From Antedon mediterranea (Eukaryota; Echinodermata; Crinoidea; Comatulida; Antedonidae): DNA of 60,000 nt. Shown one piece after another: positions 46,935 to 59,295 of the stretch (position 1 is the stretch's first letter; every line of letters begins with the position of its first letter). The translations under genes and the position numbers were made by a program. A model generated the notes under the pieces. It did no database searches. It saw only the letters and a list, made by a program, of their open reading frames with translations, and was not told the DNA's origin. Where the stretch lies: NCBI RefSeq assembly GCF_964355755.1, contig NC_092672.1:7504001-7564000 (forward strand), read 5' to 3'.

Positions 46935-49139
46935 CAGCAACTGATCATAACAAAAGAAACGAGGACCCTAATGATCAGTTCCTTCATTGGAACTGGATAG
47001 GCCACCCTCATTAAATATGGTAATAAATAAAAATTACCCTGTTATAGCTCCAACCAAGATACAAGATTGACTACAAGTCTATTTAACTCCAATAGAGAAA
47101 AAGAGTGTGTAAACATAGCCAAAGTGTTCACAAAAATTGCACCATATGATCTAATTTTGTGATAGTTTTTAGTTTCAGATTCAAATAAAAGAAATATTAT
47201 TCCAGACTTGTCAGGACTGTCTTAGTCTTAAATCATTTTTATTATTGTACTGAGACTTTCATACAAGGCCATGTTCATTTACTGTGAAGAAAGTAGATTG
47301 ATTTTTCTTTCATAAGATACATATTAAATTAATTTAATCGACAATGACTTACATTGGTTAAATTAAATTTATTTATTAATCGCCATTGCCCGTTAGCTAT
47401 GTATAATTGAAATGAATTTTAATTGGTGTAAAAAATAAATGTACACATTTTTCAATTTGATTTATTTCAAATTTTAATAATTAAATAATTTGTATTTGAA
47501 TTTTATGCGTAAGTATTTTTCACGCAACACTGAAATGCAGTCAAGAGAATAGTCATGTCTGATTGATGTCATTGCATTTTAAATCATTTTTATTTTTGAA
47601 TACATCACATTCTGTTCAATTTTTCTTTTCAGATACTTATAAATTGCTTGCTTTTAATATTTTAATTTTATGGCTTAAAAAGTTAAACAAAAATTATGTT
47701 AAAAATGTAAAATTATATAATTATTAATAATTTATGACAATTGAAAAAGAAAACCAGATTTTTTAAAATTAAATGGACATTCTGATTGTTTAACTTATCA
47801 CACTTATATACTATACTATACAATTGAAACTAACTTACAATTGAACTAGGGTATTCAGTTGCATGGCTACAGCTTGAGGTCACACACACACAGACAGCAC
47901 ATTAAAGTAAAAAATTGACCATTTTGAAGTGCCATTTTTTAATTATTAGATTAATATTTTTTGGGCAAATAATACATTTTTGGAAAGGTACACATGTCTA
48001 CTTTCAAGTGCTGCAGACAATTCGCGGAAATATCAATTATTCAATGAAATACAACAAGATTACTAACACCCTATCCAGCTGGTCACCTCATGAACATGAT
48101 GAGGGAAATTCCTGCTTGCAGTTTATGACCGCCCATTTTTGGAGATCTAAAAATATGATGCTTTTTGATTGGAGTTTCCGTGACAACCTGAGGTGATTGA
48201 CAATTAAATTGGTTTCCTAAGTGAAAGGCATGGGCTTTAGCTTGTAAACAAAGCATGTCCCAGGTTTATACGATGTCTAGAACAGAATTGGTGGACTTTC
48301 AAAAATAATCTTCGTTTTTTCGGTAGGTTGATGGAATATTTTAAATCAAAGACACATATAATATGAAAATATAATGTTTAAATTAGCTATTGTTAAAATC
48401 TTAGAGTAATTGGTTGAGAATTGATGAACGGAAAAAGAAAAGAGTAGGCACATGTTTTTCCTTTCTCAAGCCACAGTCCACTTGTTCCATTGTCTTAGGC
48501 TGAGGCTAGCCTGTGCCTGCCTGCACAGGACTGCCAGTAGAATTTTTACTTAACGGAGGTTAAGTCTTATATAAATTATAGTTTAACCAACATTGATTAT
48601 AATTATGATTAATATATTTCCTATTCCTAACGTTCCGAAGAAATAATAATAGGTACTTTATTATTTTTAAGTGTTTTAAAACATATTAGTTTGAAATGCT
48701 TAACATTCCTATTAATGTAAATGGAATCGTCCGTACAATGAAAGTTAAATACATTATGGACAGGTCCACTTATTTTCAAGGGGTATTATTTGGTCAAATT
48801 AATTGAGGATTATGTTTTTTTATAAAAAATGAAAGGAATACATCATATTTTGTAGGTTTTTAGTTTTAATTGATTAATTTAAAAACTGCTATAAAAATCT
48901 ATGTGTTTTTTCCAGTTAATATTTATTTTTTTTAAATAATACCGATTATTTTCATATAAAAATAAAAGTGAACTTATTGTAATTAATATTTATCAACAGG
49001 TATTTAATCTCTACTACAGTCATGGAAGAAGATATTCCTGGTGATTTTCTTAAAGCTGTTGGTATTTCAGCTTTAGATCTACAACATAAACTTACTGCTT
49101 GCTGATAAACTTATCAACATTACAATTACGAATGGCTAT
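46935..49139. other. Intron between FS1 and FS2, no gene seen
   Basis: AT-rich. A less biased block with a 93-codon open frame (47915-48196) has no recognisable domain, no signal peptide and no splice sites of phase 1, so it is not called. Confidence 0.5.
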
Positions 49140-49665
49140 CTTTGATTTTATGTATTTTTGCGATTAAACATCATATTTTCATTTTATTACACGTTTCCAT
49201 GGTAACAAAAACATTTTTAATAGAATTTTTATTACAAATTGTGTATTTATATTATACAATTAACTGGTAAAAAAATAGGCATAATGTGAGTAATAATTAA
49301 AGAGCTATGTTAGATTTTATGTATTTTTGCGATTAAATGTCATATGTTTATTTTATTACACGTTTCCATGGCAACAAAAACATATTTTTAATAGAATTTT
49401 TATTAAAAATTGTGTAATTATATTATACAATTAACTGGTAAAAAAATAGGCATAATGTGAGTAATAATTAAAGAGCTATGTTAGATTTTATGTATTTTTG
49501 CGATTAAATGTCATATGTTTATTTTATTACACGTTTCCATGGCAACAAAAACATATTTTTAATAGAATTTTTATTAAAAATTGTGTAATTATATTATACA
49601 ATTAACTGGTAAAAAAATAGGCATAATGTGAGTAATAATTAAAGAGCTATGTTAGATTTTATGTA
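49140..49665. repeat. Tandem repeat, about 171-bp unit, three copies
   Basis: Copies start near 49140, 49311 and 49482 with (T)TAGATTTTATGTATTTTTGC and each include ACACGTTTCCATGG; a fourth starts at 49653 and breaks off. Copies 2 and 3 are almost identical. Confidence 0.92.
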
Positions 49666-50133
49666 TTTTATTACATTCAAATATTACATAGTTTCATTAT
49701 GTATTAATAATAAAACAATAATTTATGATTTTTTTGGCAACATTTTTATTGAACATTATGTATTTACATTACATCAATAACTGTTGAAAAAATTAGGCCG
49801 GTACACTTTATGGTTAAAAAGATATACCCAATTATGTACAAAATATCAATGATTTTGTTGACTGTTTTGGACCACTTTTAGCTTTTAATAAAATAATAGA
49901 AAACATAGAAACCAATGTCTTCGACTTCCTATCTATTTTTTCGTATTGTTTTTTAATGTAACTTTTGAACGCCTTGTCCGATTTAAAAAATTTAAAAAGC
50001 ATTGTCATTGTCTTTCAATTCTGCTTCATATGGTATCATTTCCAAGTTCATAGGGTGTCAATCAATTTTTCACCTGAAATCCCTAATTGAACAACAAGAT
50101 AATATATTATATTTCAACCTATTCAATAAATAG

Positions 50134-50600
50134 CACATTTAAGTGTAAATACACCCTTAATGTCTATCAAAGTAAACTGCACATTTAAGTGTAAATACAC
50201 CCTTAATGTCTATCAAAGTAAACTGCTCATTTAAGTGTAAATACACCCTTAATGTCTATCAAAGTAAACTGCTCATTTAAGTGTAAATACACCCTTAATG
50301 TCTATCAAAGTAAACTGCTCATTTAAGTGTAAATACACCCTTAATGTCTATCAAAGTAAACTGCACATTTAAGTGTAAATACACCCTTAATGTCTATCAA
50401 AGTAAACTGCTCATTTAAGTGTAAATACACCCTTAATGTCTATCAAAGTAAACTGCTCATTTAAGTGTAAATACACCCTTAATGTCTGTCAAAGTAAACT
50501 GCACATTCAAGTGTAAATACACCCTTTAATGTCTATCAAAGTAAACTGCACATTCAAGTGTAAATACACCTCAATTTTTTATCCCAATAAACAGCACAGT
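50134..50600. repeat. Minisatellite, 46-bp unit, about ten copies
   Basis: Units begin CACATTTAAGTGTAAATACA or CTCATTTAAGTG at 46-bp steps from 50134 (50180, 50226 and so on). The last two carry small changes, and degenerate traces run to about 50720. It lies within 1.1 kb upstream of the FS2 exon. Confidence 0.95.
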
Positions 50601-50720
50601 GTAAATTCACCCTTCATGTCTATCAACGTAAACTACACATTTATGTATTCCCTAATAACTATCCAAGTAAACATCACATTTAAGTGATACCTAAACACAA
50701 GTAATGTGCACATTTAAATG

Positions 50721-51540
50721 TTACCCCTAAATCTCAGTAAACATCACAATTTGTAAACACACAGTAACAATTTGACAAATTATAAAATATTGGTGTGTGT
50801 ATTACCTATTCAAACTGAGACAGTATAATTGAATACATTATTAACCACCATGTCTATAGACCTACTGCTAATCAATCTTCTATTCAATTACCTCATTACA
50901 AGTGCACTCTCTTCATGTAATGAACGAATAAGAAATACCTATAGTGGAACCCTTTCAACTTAATTGCAAGCTTAACACTAATATCGTTTAATAATCTCAC
51001 TTGAGTGCTCTTGTAGCTTGCACCTGGGTCAAAGTTCGTAGAATCCCGACACCCGGCAAGAAGTCCAATTAACAGTGTATTGATCCACTTAAATTAACCA
51101 ACGTTTCATTGGATATTGTCGAGACTTTATTAATTATCCGTCACACGATGTTTAGACACTGTTGAGAGTGCTAAATTGTTACACTTGTAAACGAAAATGT
51201 ACATTTAAACAGTATCGTAACAGTACAGTCTTTCTCTTTAAAATCATACGGGAAGAAGAATAAAGAACTTAAACAATAATGTATTGACTTGTGATCGCTG
51301 CATGGATGCTGAGACAAAAAAAATTGATGGATTGTTCTAACCTAGCAGCACTAATTGGAAGATTAACAAAGAGTAGTGAGAAGCGGATAAATTAATAAAC
51401 GCTGCCTAGTGCCAGACCTTTCACAAAGAGCATTAGTACATGTAGTATGTGTAATAGAATATGTATGTTCGTATTTGCATATCAAAGTCCATGGACTTGT
51501 AGGTGAATTAACTCATGAGACTGCAGTAGACTTTGCACTT
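50721..51540. other. Intronic DNA, no gene seen
   Basis: Somewhat less AT-rich than the rest of the intron, no exon recognised; possible regulatory sequence for the downstream candidate start. Confidence 0.4.
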
Positions 51541-51594
51541 TTTTTTGTTTAGTGGTGCAAGTTTATACCCCATACGGTTTGTCACTAAATCACA

Positions 51595-51649
51595 ATGGTA
51601 GCCAGCGTTCTTCCAGTAGTTATAACCTGCGTTTCAATATGCCTTTCAG
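51595..51649 (+). promoter_or_regulatory. Possible third alternative start, contiguous with the FS2 exon
   Basis: An ATG at 51595 in strong context (A at -3, G at +4) opens a frame that runs without a stop into FS2 and codes MVASVLPVVITCVSICLS, an 18-residue hydrophobic leader resembling a signal peptide. A TTTATA sequence (51562-51567) is upstream. The 3' part of the same segment is also the intron's polypyrimidine tract and acceptor (GCCTTTCAG, ending 51649), which explains much of its hydrophobicity, so it may be coincidence. Confidence 0.25.
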
Positions 51650-51874
51650 AATTTGGTAACCCCTGCGACAATAAGAACTGCGAGTTTGGTGCCGAGTGCA
51701 TGCTCACGCAGGATGGCTCCGCTGCTAAATGTGTCTGCCCCCAAGACTGTGATTTGTCAGATCACTCAGTGGTTTGTGGAAGTGATGGAACTAGTTACTC
51801 AAATGAATGCTCTCTAACTCTTAGTGGCTGTGTTCAAAAGAAATCTATTGAGGTGGTTTACAAAGGCGAATGCA
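51650..51874 (+). CDS. AGRN: Agrin exon: follistatin/Kazal-like module 2
   Basis: A 225-nt phase 1-1 exon, acceptor TGCCTTTCAG and donor GTAAGTAAC. Ten cysteines in FS order: NPC-x4-C-EFGAEC, KC-VC-PQDC, Kazal core VVCGSDGTSYSNEC, SGC, and closing KGEC. The first codon is completed by the last G of FS1 (Glu) and the last A continues with AT of FS3 (Asn). The module is canonical in length and sequence. Confidence 0.96.
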
Positions 51875-52840
51875 GTAAGTAACAATTTTTTTTCAATTTC
51901 TTTAGGAAAAATAACTTTCAATCTTAGATACCTACTAAGTACTAATTATTAAATAACCTACTGTACTATTAAATTTAGTGATGTACTGTAGGTACCAAAG
52001 TAGTGTGGGTATGGAAGCAGGTGTCAAGATTGGCCACCATGTTTCAAATTAATCTGGAGGCCTTAACAGCCTATGTAAAGAACATACAGATACAGTATAC
52101 CAACATTTAAAGTATAATTGCAGTGAGAAAATATCATTTGACAAAACAAAGAATATTTATGAAAGTGATCATGTCAAAATTATATTATACAGAAGTTACT
52201 GCAGTAACCACATTTTTTTACTGCAATAACAGTATGTATTACCAATAAAAAAAACTTGCTAAAACAAGCTAAAACAAAATGTAATGACTGATTATAAGGC
52301 AGATTAAATTTAGATGCTTGCCAGTAACTAAAATTATGATAATTAAACAATTGTATGTTTTGTTCTGTTTTCATATTGTTTTATATAAACTTGAAATGCA
52401 ACATCAGTAGTATCAGCATTTAATTAGTACCAAAATAATATGTTGAATAATAGTCATATTCTGAAGATCAAGGTTATATAGTAGCTAGCCTACTTTGGAT
52501 TCCATACAAAGTATACACATTGTTTTCGTTGCACTATGCCGTTTTTGTTTTAGCTCCATTTACACACAGCCACAAGAAATAGCCAATCAGTGATCATAAA
52601 TGGATTTGCAGATTAACATTTTAAAAAGATGATATTTAATTTTAGCTGTGGATGATATGAAAATATGTCAGGTCTCCAGAGAGGTATCACTTGATTCGTA
52701 GGCTATCCTACTAACTACAAATCTGAGTTAATCGTGTAAATGGGCTGCAACTGAACTGTTTTTACAGTTTATGATATGACAGTTTATACATTTCTAACTG
52801 TTCAGTTATTTATTTTGTTTGTCCCATTTCCAAAACACTA
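51875..52840. other. Intronic DNA, no gene seen
   Basis: AT-rich, nothing recognised. Confidence 0.5.
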
Positions 52841-53149
52841 AAGCTCTGTCTACACTATCAAACTAGTTTGATGCCCAAATATGACAGTGATATGCTCAAA
52901 TATAGTAAAAAAACATTGTAAATATTGTCTGTATTTGATTTTAAAGTTTCATTGTAAGTTTTTTTCTATGAAGGTTTTTAATCTATTGCTAAAAAAACAG
53001 GACCATAATGTAAAACAGGTGCCAATACCTGATATGTTTTTATCCTGTCTAAATATGCTTTAAATAAAAATTTAAAAAATAAATAAATAAAATATGACAT
53101 CATCATATCTTATATAGGCACATGAAGTTTGATAGTGTAGACAGAGCTT
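52841..53149. mobile_element. Small TIR element, best-preserved copy of its family
   Basis: Left end AAGCTCTGTCTACACTATCA and right end TGATAGTGTAGACAGAGCTT are perfect inverses over at least 20 bp. About 309 bp, with 'aaatatgacatcatcatat' near the right end as in the other copies. No protein. No convincing target duplication was found. Confidence 0.8.
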
Positions 53150-54596
53150 TTGAACAATTATTATTTTAAAATAATGTTCTATTAAATCTGAACAAATTGT
53201 TTTTAAAGTAGTTCCAAAAAATGTTATCCAATCATCAGACCAGGAATAAAATAGGAAAACAATTATCAAGATTTTTATATATTTTAATACCATCTTCTAA
53301 TACTCTTTTGGTCACTTAGGGACTATAAGAGCTTGTTAAGAGACACATTCTACTACCTGTACTGATAACTACAAATTGATTAGAAAATGCTAGAAGCAGG
53401 TAGAAGCTATGCATGTCATTCTCATCAATAACACTGGCTATGAACGTGACTTGTCTAAATGTTTGTAAATACCAGAATACTACAATACTAATTAATCTGT
53501 CAATTTACACTAGGTAAATGAATTATTGATGAAACGAGCCAATTAAATATAAAATGATGTTAATTCAACTTCATCTTTTCAGTAAATATTGTATTTAATG
53601 TGTTCTTTTCAATTTAATATAAAACACTTATAAGTTACATTGCTATGGTACCTCTAACATTTACCGTAATACATTATAGGGTGCAGGTTGGTGACATTTT
53701 TGCCAAATGGCGCCCCATACATCATGTCCATAATTGCGTCCCATACATCATGTCCATAATAATACTTTTCATGAAAGTAACATACCTTTTATTTTATTTT
53801 AAAAAAAATAATTTTGTCATCTGCTTAAAATTATCAGCAAAATAAAATTATTTATTAACTAAACTAAAATTTAATGGTTTTATTAATGTGACAGATTTGG
53901 TTAATGTCTGACAAAGGCCACTATTATTTCCTTTTAAATACAATTTCTATCATCACCTTATCATTTCGGTAAATCTTTTAATAACCCGCAGCTATTTCAT
54001 CAGAATATATTGATTACAAAGGACAAATTGGACTTTTACAAGAAGCATAATCATGTATGTACGTGAATGATGATAAAGTGACGAGACCTTGCTTATCAAA
54101 ATAAGACTCTAGCTTACATTAATGTTGACACCTGCTATACTATAGACTATATATTTCACAACGATGTCATATTGTGAAATTAGCAAATCATAGTTTATTG
54201 ATTTCATAGTGCTGTGTTCACATTTAAATAAACAATTGGAAGTGTTTATAAAGCTTGTTATTCCTAACAATATTCGATAATTGTTTTTAATAGATATTTT
54301 AAGCTCATTATGGGATAAAAGGTCTGATTTAAAAAGCTCTCCAAAAAACTTCTGGCCTGTGAGCCATAGAATGACTCTTGGAAGTTCTAGATGTTTTATC
54401 ATATTATATATAAATAAAAAGGAAAATTGTCAACATGAATAATACAAATTTAAAATTGGACTCTATTATTCTTTTAATTCACTCACATGGAACATTTATT
54501 TTATTTTTAAATTTTGTTCTTTATTAATTATAACTGTTTGTCAAATCATTGCTGCACAGTCCCAATAATTGTGTTATATAAATACATTTTTTTCAG
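53150..54596. other. Intron between FS2 and FS3, no gene seen
   Basis: AT-rich; a 26-bp unit (CCCATACATCATGTCCATAA and more) is repeated twice at about 53713-53762. Confidence 0.5.
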
Positions 54597-54818
54597 ATCC
54601 TTGTGAACAATTCCGATGCAGCCCTGGAGTATGTGGGATAGATGAGGACCGATCACCCTACTGTCGGTGCGACATGGAGTGTGATCAATTACCAAAGGCT
54701 GAAGTATGTGCAAATGATTGGAAGATATACAATAATACATGTGAAATTGAAAAAGCAGCTTGTGAATCACATATGGACTTATTCCCTCTTAATAATGGAG
54801 AGTGTTACAAAGTTGAAA
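54597..54818 (+). CDS. AGRN: Agrin exon: follistatin/Kazal-like module 3 (divergent)
   Basis: A 222-nt phase 1-1 exon between ATTTTTTTCAG and GTAAGTTAT. All ten cysteines are present (PC-x4-C-SPGVC, YC-RC-DMEC, then VC, TC, AC, EC), so the fold should be kept, but the usual CGSDGxTYxNxC Kazal signature is replaced by CANDWKIYNNTC. It carries an NNT sequon that could be N-glycosylated. It has no Gly-Phe-Gly after the second cysteine. Placement between two regular modules with matching phases makes the assignment secure. Confidence 0.92.
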
Positions 54819-54944
54819 GTAAGTTATTTGGTAATTTTAAATATTCATCTGGTTTGAAGTACTTTTAGAATTTGTCTGAAAAATACAATTGGAATAAAAG
54901 ACTTTAAGGTAAAAATTGAATGAATAACCAATGTTTCCTATTGA

Positions 54945-55105
54945 GAAAGTCAAGCGGCTAAGACAGGAGCGCCCTTTACTGTTTTGAGGCTGGCTGACTC
55001 ACTCCTAGTTCTGGTGGTGGAACCAAAAACCGTAGGTCTAGTGTTCTCAGTTTGTCCGTGTGCAAAATAACTCAGTTCAGTATTCAAGACAAGTTGGGGG
55101 GAGGA
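54945..55105 (+). mobile_element. SINE relic related to the 46 kb pair
   Basis: GTCAAGCGGCTAAGACAGGA resembles the box A region of the Leu/Ser-like SINEs, and TTCTGGTGGTGGAACCAAAA plus CCGTAGGTCTAGTGTTCTCA matches their body (compare 46817-46872). Degenerate. Confidence 0.5.
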
Positions 55106-55576
55106 GGGGTTGGTGTTACCCAGGTGAACTGACAAAATAGTCCCTGTTGAGTGGGATTACCACTTATCTGGACAGTGATTAATTTACTATTTATAATCCT
55201 TGGCCACATGTGCCAAAAGACATAAAATAAGAAAAATAAAAAAATTCTTTAAAATGTATTCAATGCAAACCAGCCTATTTTCTTATTGTGTGTGGCATAT
55301 TACAGGATAAAAAAGGACATCATGATCTTTAGTACCAAAAAATGGTCCCCTTTACAAACCGGGTGTCCCCTAAACAGGGGTTGGCCATAGTACAAGTGTC
55401 CCATGTTCATTTCATGGGAAATTATCGGATCCCTTAATATAGTGGTGTTCCCTGTATGTGGTGTTCTAGTGTAGTTTCTTCTTTATATCTTTGACATTTT
55501 TAATATAAATTTACCCATTTGTTTTTCGTGTAAATTGTTATTGATTACTGAATTGATTAAATATTCCCATGTTCAG

Positions 55577-55704
55577 GTAAGTGTGAAAAAGTAAATTGCT
55601 TGCAAAATTTTCCTAGTAAATTTCTGAGTCATATGTTGATTTTCTCAAGCATCATTTACCGCAAGCCTTCGAACAGATCCAGCGTAAACGGCGGAGTCGC
55701 ATGA
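55577..55704 (+). pseudogene. Possible eroded FS-like exon at a CAG|GTAAGT site
   Basis: After CAG at 55574-55576 the phase-1 frame reads KCEKVNCLQNF, similar to the opening of an FS module (C-x3-C), then loses the pattern and ends at TGA 55702. The CAG is immediately followed by GTAAGT, a juxtaposed acceptor and donor. Either a decayed exon, a recursive splice site or chance. Confidence 0.2.
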
Positions 55705-56371
55705 CCTAATGCTTAAAGTTCAATTATGTCAATATTGTCAACTGTTGGTGCTTGATCCGGCATCGTATTGTTAGTTTTAGTACTTTCACAGTATCTGTTA
55801 AGGTTTTCATGACTATTGGATAATATTGATAATTAACAGGTATGATTTAGTGGTCTATATTAAGAATTAATTCCATATGAAACATATACATACAATATAA
55901 AAGAAAAAAACATACAAAGTATTTAATATACAAAGCATTTAAAGAAATTAAAAAAAAATAAATTACAATTTCTTAAAAAAAAAAGAATAATCAAGATATT
56001 TTTGCACATTACCAGATGAGTATTGAAAAAGCTTCCATTAACAAGTTGGTTCCAATAGAAATGTTATGTCTTTTCAACAACAAAAAACGGACATGGTTGC
56101 ATAGTTGATGGAAACCTACACAATCAATGCTGGGATTACTTTATAGCTGGCGGCCCTGCAGAGGCATTGTCATGCAATCTTGGACAAATCTAAATTCTAT
56201 TTATTTTTCATTACTATATTTTACCAGAAGCAATCAGTATACTGTTGACATTATTATTATTATTATTATTATAAAATTATTATTTCATACGCATCCAACA
56301 GAGAGTAACTTGCAAATTAGGATGGATAAATAAACTATTTCACAAAAATTATATAATGCTTATAAAGAGTC
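55705..56371. other. Intronic DNA, no gene seen
   Basis: AT-rich with an (ATT)n run at about 56251-56270. Confidence 0.5.
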
Positions 56372-56500
56372 TTATTTAAGGCTTAGGGAATGGAGTTGAA
56401 AGAGTTACCCCTGGCACTAGGTCAGTATTAAATCCGGGATCTTGGGATTGAAAAGCAAGTATGTTAACCACAAAGCTACAACTCCATATCAACAAAAACA
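56372..56500 (-). mobile_element. tRNA-derived SINE head, degenerate
   Basis: On the minus strand GGAGTTGTAGCTTTGTGGTT (about 56485-56466) has a box A-like motif and the following TTCAATCCCAAGATCCCGGA parallels the relic at 17087-17190. Box B is decayed. Confidence 0.45.
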
Positions 56501-57112
56501 TTCTGAAATCAGAAGATAAAAAAGCTGAAATAAAAAAAAACATACACTCCGCCAAACAAAAACATTTTAAGCTGACACTGACCCAAAAAAAAATGGAAAA
56601 GAAAAACATCTGGGCTAGGGGAAATAATGGTTGGTTGTTATGTTAAAGTTAATGTATCTCTCGCATGACTGCTAAGTTGAATAAAGATATGATTGGAAAA
56701 ACATGCATACATGATGGTCCATTGCAAACAAGGCATGCTCATTTCAAATAATGTGAACGCAGCTTTTTAAGTATCACTTTTTTTGTTATGATTAAATTTT
56801 AGATTATGCAATTATTCTATGCACATTCCCAAATGAGTTTTTTGAAATTTAGTATGAAAAGAAATTATTCCACTTGATTTCCGTTTTTTTTTTCTCTTTC
56901 AACAATTTTCAAATACTTGACGGTGTGGTTTGAATAACATAAGTTTATGTCCAGAAGAATTTGCATTCCAAGGTCTAGTTTTTTTCCTTTTTCATGATAC
57001 ACAATTTCCTGTATTCTGTTTTCTTTAAACTTATTTTTGGCGCTTTATTATTAAATTTCCCATCCGTCATCACTCTACAAATCATTGCCATCTATTCTCA
57101 TACCAACATTTA

Positions 57113-57316
57113 AAGCTCTGTCTATACTATCAAACTTTATATGACAAAAAAATGTGATATGACCATATATGGAAACGATGATGTCATGTCACCACCATAT
57201 CTGGGCATATCTGTACCATATTTGGGCATATCAGTACCATATCTGGGCATATCAGTACCATATTTGGGCATATCACACTTTTGTTGTCAGACTAATTTGA
57301 TAGTGTAGACACGCTT
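57113..57316. mobile_element. Small TIR element with internal 21-bp tandem repeat
   Basis: Left end AAGCTCTGTCTATACTATCA, right end TGATAGTGTAGACACGCTTT. Between them, four copies of a 21-bp unit (CCATATYTGGGCATATCNGTA) at 57197-57275 expand the element relative to other copies. Confidence 0.75.
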
Positions 57317-58906
57317 TTTCTTTCTTCTAGATTATACTATACATACATGAACCATTTATATTGCAGCCTATCAAAAAGATCATCTTATCTTTAAGAAGAC
57401 AATTTTTAAAGATATTATTAATAATATTATTTTTAAATTACTATTAAAAAACGTCCTTTATACACATTCCTTCAACAAAATGTCTAGTAGCAATATTAGA
57501 TTATTTCATAAATCTGACAAATTAATTTCCCTTCGATTTTGAATCCAATTATTAGATATATATATATTAGATATATATATTGCTTTTCATTATTTATGAG
57601 TAATTTATGAGTAATTTTCAATGTACGCATATTTCAATTTCAATTTATGTTGAGACTTGGATTATTTATACAATTGAAATTAAGATTATTAACCTATTTG
57701 CAAATTACTATTATTTTGACTGTAGTATTTCTTTCACTGTTATTGTTCATGGAGCAATTTTCAATGTTGCTTACATTTTATAAGCTATACAAATTGTTAG
57801 TATGTAGTATGACATCAATCTTTAATCAATATCAATCTCACTGAATTTTAGCTTTTTTTGTATTTAACAATTAAGTGCAAAAGAAAATTTTTATTTATAT
57901 ACTGTATGGTAATAAAATATTATATTATGTTATTACCATATTCAATATTATATTGAACAATTAAAGTAATGATCAATAGTAACACCATTGAATACATTTG
58001 ATTGATTTTGATCATATGTTTTTAAATTTCTAAATTTTGGTTCATTTTGAACAATTGCCACTATAAATATAACCTGAACAGTGAATATTGAATTATTTTA
58101 AAAACATGTTCCATTATTAATAATTAAAGACCTTTTCAAAAATAAATATGAAAAAAAAAAAAATGATTGGTGCCTGGCTTACCTGGATAAACTGACATAG
58201 GCCTTTTCCCTTCAGAAGGAAGAAAACACAATTAGAGACTTTTGAAACCATACCAAATTACAAAACATATTTGTTTTAACCCAAACTACCTAATTCGAAC
58301 TAAATTGCATGTTGTTGTTGAAATATTACTCTAATAAAATACTGACTTTTAAAAACTGATTCAGCATTTTATCTACAAAATAAGATATTAGAAAATTGAT
58401 GTGTACTGTAGGTCACATAGTTTGCTCGTTATGGTAACGAGTATCTGAAGCATTAATCGTCGCTCACTGATGCAACATTAAAGTCCCCATCTGTTACCCT
58501 GATGATTGACATAAGAAGATATTCTTTGGCTCAATATCAAACATATTTCATTACTTCAAACGTATATATTTCTGGTAAGGATTACATAAAATATTTGATT
58601 AAATTTGTCATTTGTCTTATAATATTACAATATACATAAATCAAATTCTAGGTCAAGATTTTTATTCACCCATGATTTTAATTTTTTTTATAGTAAACTA
58701 AAAGAAATTTCTAACAATAAAACAACAAAATCATACATATTAAATAGTGTGGACCAGTAGACCTAAAGATGAGAAATTCTATGACCTACTGTACTCTCTC
58801 ACTGTCAGATGTTATAGCATGAAAGGCAGCCTAAATATTTTTCACCCACTCATGAATTCAATATAGTGGACTACCAGTTAGTTTTGTGATTAAGGTACTT
58901 GCAACT
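57317..58906. other. Intronic DNA, no gene seen
   Basis: AT-rich. A short dispersed repeat at about 58171-58215 matches 40131-40175. Confidence 0.5.
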
Positions 58907-59295
58907 CTTTCAACTCCACCTTCTAAGCCTCAAATAAGTATAAAATTAGCATGGTTTATAAGCGCAATAAATTATAAATTAGTTTATCCATCCTGTAATT
59001 GGTGAGTGGCTTACTGTTGGATGTGTATTAAAGAAGAAAGTATGTTTTACTATAAATTATAGGTACAGAACATTTTCACCAACTCTTAGTAAATTCACTC
59101 TTTCAACTCCACATTCTAAGCCTCAAATAAGACTTACTTTATTATATAAGCACGATAAATTATAAAATAGTTTATATCCATCCTGTAATTGGTGAGTTGA
59201 TTGCTGTTGGATGTGTATGAAAGAAGAAAGTATGTGTGTTTTACTATAAATTATAGGTACAGAACATGTTTTCACCAACTCTTAATAAATTCAAA
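58907..59295. repeat. Tandem duplication, about 192-bp unit, two copies
   Basis: CTCTTTCAACTCCACCTTCT at 58907 and CTCTTTCAACTCCACATTCT at 59098 start two copies that both include CCATCCTGTAATTGGTGAGT and AAAGAAGAAAGTATG. Moderately diverged. Confidence 0.88.

Noticed and set aside
47915-48196. 93-codon open frame between FS1 and FS2
   Set aside because: No domain, no cysteine pattern, no phase-1 splice sites, and it starts within AT-rich non-coding sequence.
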